Positions 1 to 5,311 of a stretch of DNA of 7,429 bases are shown one piece after another. Numbering within the stretch: position 1 is the stretch's first letter; each line of letters opens with the position of its first letter. The stretch spans positions 1-7,429 of the forward strand of contig JBEKEX010000133.1 in NCBI GenBank assembly GCA_050013615.1, written 5' to 3'. The position numbers were made by a program, and so were the translations under genes. The notes under the pieces were generated by a model. It did no database searches and was not told the DNA's origin. It worked only from the letters and a program-made list of their open reading frames with translations. This stretch comes from JBEKEX01 sp050013615 (lineage in GTDB: Bacteria; Chloroflexota; Anaerolineae; Anaerolineales; Anaerolineaceae).

Positions 1-1100
1 TGCGGTTGTTGATCTGCGCCGGCGGGACGGGCGGCGGAGTGTATCCCGCACTGTCCGTCCTACAGGCCCTCGGCAGTAAAGCGCAGCCCGTGTTGTGGGT
101 TGGCGGCAAGGGCGGCATGGAAGCCGACCTGGTTCAACGCGCCGGTATCCCCTTCGCGTCGATCCCGGCTGCCGGCCTGCATGGTGTGGGCATCGGCGCT
201 TTACCGCGCAATCTGACGCAGTTGGCACAGGGCACCCTGGCCTCCCGGGGCATCCTGGCTGAGTTCAAACCGGACGTGCTGTTCTTCACGGGTGGTTTTG
301 TGGCCGCGCCGATGGCCATTGCCGGCCGCCGCATTCCCACCCTGCTGTACGTCCCGGATATCGAGCCCGGTTCGGCGATCAAATTCCTGGCCCGCAATGC
401 CACCAAAATAGCTCTGACCGCAATTGAATCCCAGGTCTATTTTGGCAATCCTTCCCGATTGGTGGTCACCGGCTATCCGACACGCTCCGAACTGATCCAT
501 TGGGACAAACCTGAAGGCCGCAAGAAATTGGGACTGCACGAGCATCTGCCTGTCTTGTTGGTACTGGGCGGCAGCAAAGGCGCCCGTTCCATCAACCGGG
601 CTTTGCTGTCTGCACTGCCACAGATCCTGAAGCTGGCACAGGTCGTCCACATCAGCGGCCAATTGGATTGGGATGAGATCCAAACCGCGCAGGCACAATT
701 ACCCGCTGACCTGGCAAAGGATTACCATGCTTATTCCTATCTCCATGAGGAAATAGGCGCGGCGCTGGCCTCCGCCGACCTGGCGATCTCACGGGCAGGC
801 GCCTCCACAATGGGTGAATATCCACTCTTCGGCCTGCCGGCCATCCTGGTGCCCTACCCGTATGCCTGGCGCTATCAGAAAGTGAATGCCGATTACCTCG
901 TCGGTCATGGCGGTGCTGTGATAATAAAAGATGAGGACCTGCCGTTAAGCCTTCTGGATACCGTACAGGGTTTGTTGGGCAACCCGGGGCAACTTGGCAC
1001 CATGCAGACGGCCATGCACGCGCTATGGCAGCCGGAAGCAGCCAACCACATCGCTTCCCTGCTGGAAGAGCTTGCTCAAGAGAAAGAGGGAATCTCATGA
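1..1100 (+). CDS. murG: MurG-type lipid II synthase (GT28 glycosyltransferase), 5' end cut by one base
   Basis: This enzyme transfers GlcNAc from UDP-GlcNAc to lipid I on the inner face of the membrane, making lipid II. The window opens with TG CGG TTG TTG, so the start is most likely an NTG codon whose first base lies just outside; the protein would then be 366 residues, normal for MurG. Counting from that start, the N-terminal glycine loop GGTGGG is at residues 8-13, a second glycine loop GGSKGARSIN at 190-199, and the donor-site segment RAGASTMGE at 266-274, followed by Q293 and N296 (YQKVN). These support a GT-B fold of family GT28. Several MurG signatures are changed: G13 stands where His is usual, YVPDIEPG (117-124) replaces the HEQN region, and GYPTR (158-162) replaces GNPVR. 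The dcw context supports MurG over another GT28 enzyme. The stop overlaps the next start as ATGA. Confidence 0.9.
   Translation, partial: RLLICAGGTGGGVYPALSVLQALGSKAQPVLWVGGKGGMEADLVQRAGIPFASIPAAGLHGVGIGALPRNLTQLAQGTLASRGILAEFKPDVLFFTGGFVAAPMAIAGRRIPTLLYVPDIEPGSAIKFLARNATKIALTAIESQVYFGNPSRLVVTGYPTRSELIHWDKPEGRKKLGLHEHLPVLLVLGGSKGARSINRALLSALPQILKLAQVVHISGQLDWDEIQTAQAQLPADLAKDYHAYSYLHEEIGAALASADLAISRAGASTMGEYPLFGLPAILVPYPYAWRYQKVNADYLVGHGGAVIIKDEDLPLSLLDTVQGLLGNPGQLGTMQTAMHALWQPEAANHIASLLEELAQEKEGIS
1086..1090 (+). promoter_or_regulatory. Shine-Dalgarno for the CvpA-like gene
   Basis: GAGGG lies inside the last codons of murG, six bases before the ATG at 1097. It supports that start over the in-frame ATG at 1025, which would add 24 polar residues read from murG coding sequence in another frame and would hide the hydrophobic N-terminus. 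Confidence 0.65.
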
Positions 1101-1630
1101 TCCATATCCTTGCCCTCTTTTGGATCCTGGTGGTGTTGTTTGCCATCATCGGCGCGACCCGCGGCCGCACCAAGGAATTTTTGGTGTCCCTGAGCGCCTT
1201 TGTGGGCTTGTTCTTCAACATCATCCTTGAGCAGTACGTGCCATTCTATGACGACCTGCTGAATAGCTTCCCTGGTGGGTTGTTCATCGTGCGCGGCGGC
1301 TTATTGGTCATTATCGTCATCCTGGGTTATGTCACCCCCAACATCCCTGTCTTCCGCGACCGCGAACGGGTGATTACCAAGATCAAGGACACGATTTGGG
1401 GAATGGCCTTCGGCGCGTTGAACGGTTATTTGATCGTGGGCTCGCTGTGGTGGTACTTGAATGATGCCCAATACCCATTCAGTGTAGTTACTGCCCCGGA
1501 TGCCTCCACGGCAATCGGCAAGGCTGCTCTGGATTTGATCCCGAGGCTGCCCCCCGCACTGTTGACACCTCCGGGAATTTACTTCGCAATCGCGATCGCA
1601 TTCGTGATCGTCTTGGCGGCGTTCGTATGA
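1097..1630 (+). CDS. Small multi-pass membrane protein, CvpA-like
   Basis: The product has 177 residues and is strongly hydrophobic. Likely membrane segments are at about residues 3-19, 29-46, 62-80, 100-120 and 161-177, the last running to the very C-terminus. Two features recall the CvpA (colicin V production) family: a G-x-x-R-G-x-x-x-E-F-L stretch right after the first membrane segment (residues 19-29), and a glycine-spaced helix around WGMAFGALNG (101-110). CvpA proteins are poorly understood inner-membrane proteins linked to envelope stress, export and, in some bacteria, cell wall processes. The gene overlaps murG by ATGA at its start and murC by ATGA at its end, so all three are probably translated together, and a role near lipid II synthesis is a reasonable inference. 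The family call rests on pattern only; it could be an unrelated polytopic protein. Confidence 0.8.
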   Translation: MIHILALFWILVVLFAIIGATRGRTKEFLVSLSAFVGLFFNIILEQYVPFYDDLLNSFPGGLFIVRGGLLVIIVILGYVTPNIPVFRDRERVITKIKDTIWGMAFGALNGYLIVGSLWWYLNDAQYPFSVVTAPDASTAIGKAALDLIPRLPPALLTPPGIYFAIAIAFVIVLAAFV

Positions 1631-3003
1631 CGAAACATTATCACTTCATCGGAATTGGTGGAACCGGGCTGGCACCCATTGCCCGCATTCTGCTGGAACG
1701 GGGAAACCGGGTCAGCGGCTCTGACCGGATTCTTTCACCGCAGGCACACGAATTGATGGCGCTGGGTGCAGTGGTCAGCGAAGGTCATGATAGCCGCAAT
1801 GTGGCCGGTGCCGATGTGGTGATCCGTTCTTCCGCGATTCCCGATGGCAACCCTGAAGTGCAAGCAGCACTGGCAGCCGGCATCCCGGTGTTGCATCGCA
1901 AGGAATTTCTTAAGGAACTGACAGCCGGGAAAGATACGATTGCAGTCGCCGGCACACACGGCAAGACGACCACTACTGCCATGATCGCTTGGGCACTGAT
2001 CAGCTTGGATCAAGATCCCTCCTACGTGATCGGTAGTGTTTCCAAGAACCTCAAGAACAGTGCCCACGCCGGCCAGGGAAGCCATTTTGTGATCGAAGCC
2101 GACGAATACGACCACATGTTCCTGGGCCTGACACCCCGTGTGGCAGTCATTACCTTCGTCGAACACGACCACCCGGATTGCTACCCTACCCCGGCCAGCT
2201 ACGAGAAAGCCTTCGTCGATTTCGCCGGCCAGGTCCTGCCCGGCGGCGTGCTGCTAGCCTGCCATGATAACGAGGGTGCCTGCAAAGTCTTAGGACAAGC
2301 TCCATTGAGCATCAACAGCTTTACCTACGGTTTGGATCCCCGCGCAGCTTATGAGGCACAGGAAGTGACGCCAAATGAGCACGGCGGGTTTAGTTTCAAA
2401 GCCGTTTTTCACTCCGGTGGCCCGCGGGTGCAGCATCTGGGCACGGTCGCTTTGCAAGTACCCGGCGAACACAACGTGCGCAATGCGCTTGCGGCGATGG
2501 CGGTTGTTCATCAGCTCAACTTGTCGACCACTACTGCCGCCGAAGCGCTCGGAACTTTCGCCGGCACTGCCCGCCGTTTCGACCTGCGCGGCGAATTCAA
2601 CGGGATTGCGATAGTTGATGACTATGCGCATCATCCGACGGAGATCCGCACCACCCTGGCAGCCGCCCGCGCTCGCTACCCCGAACGGCGTATTTGGGCC
2701 GTCTGGCAGCCGCATACGTACTCCCGCACCGAAGCGCTGTTCGATGAATTCACGCAGGCATTCAAAGACGCCGACCAGGTCATCGTCACCGAAGTTTACG
2801 CTGCACGGGAGCAAAGTGATGGTTTTTCAGCTCAACAATTGGTCAAAAAAATGCAACACTCCTTAGTGCACTTCTCTCCCGATCTGGAAGAAGCTGCCGG
2901 TTATTTGTTGAATCATTTACAAAGTGGTGATGTAGTGCTGGTCCTTTCTGCCGGTGACGCCGATCAAATCAGTACCCGCGTCCTGGCAGCCTTGAAAGAT
3001 TGA
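1627..3003 (+). CDS. murC: UDP-N-acetylmuramate--L-alanine ligase
   Basis: MurC uses ATP to join L-alanine to UDP-MurNAc, the first amino acid step of the peptidoglycan stem, in the cytoplasm. The 458-residue product has the usual three Mur ligase domains. The UDP-binding Rossmann domain starts with GIGGTG (residues 9-14). The ATP P-loop is GTHGKTTTT (109-117), followed by EADEYD (157-162) and HDHPD (180-184). A central segment GEHNVRNALAA (280-290) and FAGTARRFDLRGEF (311-324) lead into the C-terminal domain with DDYAHHPTE (331-339), QPHTYSRT (361-368) and VYAAREQ (390-396), all MurC hallmarks. The Tyr in EADEYD is where most MurC proteins have Ser, and resembles Mpl; the C-terminal motifs and the dcw position favour MurC. 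The ATG overlaps the upstream stop as ATGA, with only a weak GGCGG in front, which fits coupled translation. Confidence 0.95.
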   Translation: MTKHYHFIGIGGTGLAPIARILLERGNRVSGSDRILSPQAHELMALGAVVSEGHDSRNVAGADVVIRSSAIPDGNPEVQAALAAGIPVLHRKEFLKELTAGKDTIAVAGTHGKTTTTAMIAWALISLDQDPSYVIGSVSKNLKNSAHAGQGSHFVIEADEYDHMFLGLTPRVAVITFVEHDHPDCYPTPASYEKAFVDFAGQVLPGGVLLACHDNEGACKVLGQAPLSINSFTYGLDPRAAYEAQEVTPNEHGGFSFKAVFHSGGPRVQHLGTVALQVPGEHNVRNALAAMAVVHQLNLSTTTAAEALGTFAGTARRFDLRGEFNGIAIVDDYAHHPTEIRTTLAAARARYPERRIWAVWQPHTYSRTEALFDEFTQAFKDADQVIVTEVYAAREQSDGFSAQQLVKKMQHSLVHFSPDLEEAAGYLLNHLQSGDVVLVLSAGDADQISTRVLAALKD

Positions 3004-3009
3004 GAGGTG
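3003..3009 (+). promoter_or_regulatory. Shine-Dalgarno of the small unknown gene
   Basis: AGAGGTG begins on the last base of the murC stop. Its GAGG core (3004-3007) is five bases from the ATG at 3013. This favours the ATG over the in-frame GTG at 3007, which is itself part of the site. Confidence 0.65.
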
Positions 3010-3012
3010 ATT

Positions 3013-3192
3013 ATGACCACAAATGACAAGTTCACCTACAAGCCGGAAACACTCATCCTCCCTCCCCTCAAGTTGGTGTCGGAGAATGGTAAAGAGCTGG
3101 CCGGCCAGGGTAAGGTCAAGAACGCAGAGTTGGCGAAGCTCAAGCGCAAAGACCTGATTACCCGTCTCATCAACCACGTCGAAACGCTTTGA
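3013..3192 (+). CDS. Small basic protein of unknown function between murC and murB
   Basis: I do not recognise this 59-residue protein. It starts nine bases after the murC stop, has its own Shine-Dalgarno sequence, and ends 12 bases before murB, so its position fits a real gene. There is no signal peptide or membrane segment. The N-terminal third is extended and Pro-containing (KPETLILPPLKL, residues 10-21). The C-terminal part from about residue 37 (NAELAKLKRKDLITRLINHV) could form one amphipathic, basic helix. I count eleven Lys/Arg against seven Asp/Glu, a net charge near +4. It has no Cys or obvious catalytic motif. A small cytoplasmic adaptor for a Mur enzyme or the divisome is possible, but that is a guess from location. 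An in-frame GTG at 3007 is an alternative start, adding two residues. Confidence 0.72.
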   Translation: MTTNDKFTYKPETLILPPLKLVSENGKELAGQGKVKNAELAKLKRKDLITRLINHVETL

Positions 3193-3195
3193 GTC

Positions 3196-3199
3196 AGGA
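3196..3199 (+). promoter_or_regulatory. Shine-Dalgarno of murB
   Basis: AGGA stands five bases before the ATG at 3205, in the short gap after the small gene. It sets the murB start at 3205 rather than at the later in-frame ATG codons for Met9 or Met27. Confidence 0.6.
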
Positions 3200-3204
3200 A
3201 TAGC

Positions 3205-4188
3205 ATGACCGCTTCATCCGCCAGGAACATGATCAAAGAGCTGCGTGCCATTTTCGGCGAACGCCTGCAGGAGAATGTGCGCATGGCTAATTACACCACC
3301 GCCCAGGTCGGCGGCCCTGCGGATGCATTACTCATTGCCCAGTCCAGCGACGAATTGGAAAACTTTGTGCGCAAGGTGTGGGCATTGGACCTGCCACTCT
3401 ATATCATAGGCAGCGGCTCCAACCTCCTGGTCAGTGACCTGGGAATTCATGGCGTGGTCATCATCAACCGGGCACACACCATCAAGGTCAACACGCATGT
3501 CGACCCTCCAATCGTCCGGGCCGAATCAGGCACCATTCTCGGCACCGTGGCCCGCCAGGTGGCGCTCCGTGGCCTTTCCGGAATGGAATGGGCGGCCACC
3601 ATCCCCGGCACAGTCGGTGGAGCCGTATATGGCAATGCCGGCGCTCAAGGCAGCGATATAAAAGCCACCCTTGAATTGGCAGAAATCTTGCACCGTGTCA
3701 AGGACAAGGTGTCTTTGACCAGCGACCAGATGGGGTATGCCTATCGCAGCAGCATCTTGAAACGCGACCCGGGCAATGCGGTCATCCTGGCGGCGCAGTT
3801 CAGGCTCTCCACCAGCACAGTGGAAGCCGTTCAGGAGAAAATGTCAGAATTTTCTTCCCGACGGCGGACCACTCAACCCCCAGGTGCCAGCATGGGGTCG
3901 ATGTTCAAGAACCCATCCGGGGATCATGCCGGCAGGCTGATAGAAGCTGCTGGTCTGAAAGGCACCCGTATTGGCGGAGCAGTGATCAGCACCCTCCATG
4001 CCAATTTCTTCGTCAATGATCAAAGCGCCACTACCAGTGACGTCTTTGGGCTCATCCAGCTCGCCCGGCGGACCGTGTTGGAGAAAACGGGCGTGGCCTT
4101 GGAGCTGGAAATAGAAATGATCGGTGATTGGAATGAAAGCCAGCCCACATCGAAGGCGGCAAAACATGTTAAAAAGGCAGGCGAATGA
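3205..4188 (+). CDS. murB: UDP-N-acetylenolpyruvoylglucosamine reductase, type II
   Basis: MurB is a cytoplasmic FAD enzyme that uses NADPH to reduce UDP-GlcNAc-enolpyruvate to UDP-MurNAc, the substrate of MurC. The 327-residue product begins with a typical NYTTAQVGGPAD segment (residues 29-40). FAD-binding motifs follow: YIIGSGSNLLVSD (66-78) and the long loop IPGTVGGAVYGNAGA (133-147). Expected active-site residues are present: Arg181 in YRSS, Ser232 in GSMFKNP (proton donor position) and, by my alignment of the LExExxxIG end, Glu302. The extra tyrosine loop of the E. coli type I enzyme seems absent, and the length fits the shorter type II form of Gram-positive and many other bacteria. The tail after residue 307 is a short basic extension with no visible domain. 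It ends four bases before the chosen ddl start. Confidence 0.95.
   Translation: MTASSARNMIKELRAIFGERLQENVRMANYTTAQVGGPADALLIAQSSDELENFVRKVWALDLPLYIIGSGSNLLVSDLGIHGVVIINRAHTIKVNTHVDPPIVRAESGTILGTVARQVALRGLSGMEWAATIPGTVGGAVYGNAGAQGSDIKATLELAEILHRVKDKVSLTSDQMGYAYRSSILKRDPGNAVILAAQFRLSTSTVEAVQEKMSEFSSRRRTTQPPGASMGSMFKNPSGDHAGRLIEAAGLKGTRIGGAVISTLHANFFVNDQSATTSDVFGLIQLARRTVLEKTGVALELEIEMIGDWNESQPTSKAAKHVKKAGE
4152..4181 (+). promoter_or_regulatory. Competing ribosome-binding sites for ddl
   Basis: Two purine-rich stretches lie inside the end of murB. GAAGGCGG (4152-4159) is six bases before an in-frame ATG at 4166. AGGCAGG (4175-4181) is eleven bases before the ATG at 4193. The first has better spacing, but the protein from the second begins like known DdlA enzymes, so the true start is not settled by the ribosome-binding sites alone. 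Confidence 0.45.
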
Positions 4189-4192
4189 TTTT

Positions 4193-5311
4193 ATGACGGA
4201 AAAGATCAAGATCGGCGTGCTGTTTGGTGGTCGTTCGGGCGAACATGAGGTCTCGCTCCTTTCAGCGCGCTCGGTATTATCGGTATTGGATCCACAGAAA
4301 TACGAAGTGACCCAGATCGGCATCACGCACGAAGGACGCTGGCTCTCCGGCCAGAATGTGTTGGAAGCTTTCGAGCAGGGCAACCTGGAGGGTTTATTCC
4401 CGGTCACGTTACGTCCGGAGCCAGGGCATCACACGTTGTATGCCTTGCATCCCGCGGCAAACGGTGAGCAGATCGAGCCTTACGCCAAGATCGACGTTTA
4501 TTTCCCGGTGCTGCACGGCACGTTCGGCGAGGACGGCACCTTGCAAGGGCTGTTCGAGATGGCCGATGTGGCTTATGTCGGCGCCGGTGTGTTGGGCTCA
4601 TCGGTCGGCATGGATAAAGCACTGTTCAAAGATGTCATACGCACTCACCAGATACCGGTGGTCGAATCTGTCATTATCAACCGCTCGCAGCTTGAAAAAG
4701 GACGCGACGCCATCATCCAGCAGGTCGAGCAGATGAGTGCCTATCCGGTCTTCGTCAAACCCGCCAACCTGGGTTCATCGGTGGGCATCAGTAAATGCCG
4801 CAACCGTTCCGACCTACTCGAAGGGCTGATGGACGCCGCCCGCTTCGACCGGCGCATTTTGGTGGAACACGGCGTCAACGCCCGCGAAATCGAGATCAGC
4901 GTGCTGGGCAATGATGACCCCATCGTCTCCATCCCTGGTGAAATCATCCCGTCGCGCGATTTTTATAACTACGAAGCAAAATACATCGACGATAATTCCA
5001 ATTTGATCATCCCCGCCCCACTGAGCGAAACCCAGGTGGCGCGTGTGCAGCAGATTGCTTTAACCGCATACAAAGCCGCGGATTGCTCCGGCATGGCACG
5101 CGTGGATTTCTTATTGGACAAGGACACAAACGAGTTCTATCTGAACGAAATCAACACCATCCCGGGCTTCACCAAGATCAGTATGTACCCCAAGCTGTGG
5201 GAAGCCAGCGGTGTTTCTTATCCGAAATTGGTCGACCGGCTGGTGGAATTGGCTTTCGAGCGCAAAGCAGATCGTGACCACACCGAGCGGACTTACCGGA
5301 GGGGTGCATGA
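4193..5311 (+). CDS. ddl: D-alanine--D-alanine ligase, DdlA-type
   Basis: Ddl joins two D-alanines with ATP in the cytoplasm; the dipeptide is then added to the stem by MurF. From ATG 4193 the product has 372 residues and starts MTEKIKIGVLFGGRSGEHEVS, closely like E. coli DdlA (a long form) rather than the shorter DdlB. Visible ATP-grasp landmarks are EHEVS (residues 17-21), VLHGTFGEDG (106-115), GSSVGMDK (135-142), the ATP-binding VKPANLGSSVGIS (188-200), the omega loop YNYEAKY (258-264), MARVDF (301-306) and LNEINTIPGFT (318-328). The loop residue Tyr264 matches the Tyr of D-Ala-D-Ala enzymes, where D-lactate ligases carry Phe or His, so normal D-Ala-D-Ala and no intrinsic VanA-type specificity is predicted. 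An alternative start at 4166 would add nine residues and overlap murB. The stop overlaps ftsQ by ATGA. Confidence 0.94.
   Translation: MTEKIKIGVLFGGRSGEHEVSLLSARSVLSVLDPQKYEVTQIGITHEGRWLSGQNVLEAFEQGNLEGLFPVTLRPEPGHHTLYALHPAANGEQIEPYAKIDVYFPVLHGTFGEDGTLQGLFEMADVAYVGAGVLGSSVGMDKALFKDVIRTHQIPVVESVIINRSQLEKGRDAIIQQVEQMSAYPVFVKPANLGSSVGISKCRNRSDLLEGLMDAARFDRRILVEHGVNAREIEISVLGNDDPIVSIPGEIIPSRDFYNYEAKYIDDNSNLIIPAPLSETQVARVQQIALTAYKAADCSGMARVDFLLDKDTNEFYLNEINTIPGFTKISMYPKLWEASGVSYPKLVDRLVELAFERKADRDHTERTYRRGA
5298..5302 (+). promoter_or_regulatory. Strong Shine-Dalgarno of ftsQ
   Basis: GGAGG, with two further G bases after it, lies within the last codons of ddl, five bases before the ftsQ ATG at 5308. 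It is the best-matching site in the window and suggests that ftsQ can be translated well besides being coupled to ddl by the ATGA overlap. Confidence 0.75.

Noticed and set aside
652..1224. Antisense open frame of 190 codons across murG and the CvpA-like gene
   Set aside because: Arg/Pro-rich composition typical of reverse reading; the sense genes explain the region.
2290..2814. Antisense open frame of 174 codons inside murC
   Set aside because: It lies fully under a clear MurC coding region, has no recognisable motif, and long antisense frames are common in GC-rich genes.
1627..3003. The murC gene as mpl instead
   Set aside because: EADEYD is Mpl-like, but DDYAHHPTE, QPHTYSRT and VYAAREQ together with the place beside murB and murG fit MurC better.
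3001..3204. Internal promoter or terminator around the small gene
   Set aside because: I saw no hairpin followed by a T-run and no convincing -35/-10 pair; the non-coding gaps are only 9 and 12 bases.
3844..4407. Antisense open frame of 187 codons across the murB-ddl junction
   Set aside because: Both sense genes have intact catalytic motifs across this span, and the antisense product has no family features.
4193..5311. ddl as a D-Ala-D-Lac (VanA-like) ligase
   Set aside because: The omega loop reads EAKY with Tyr264, the D-Ala-D-Ala type residue, not Phe or His.
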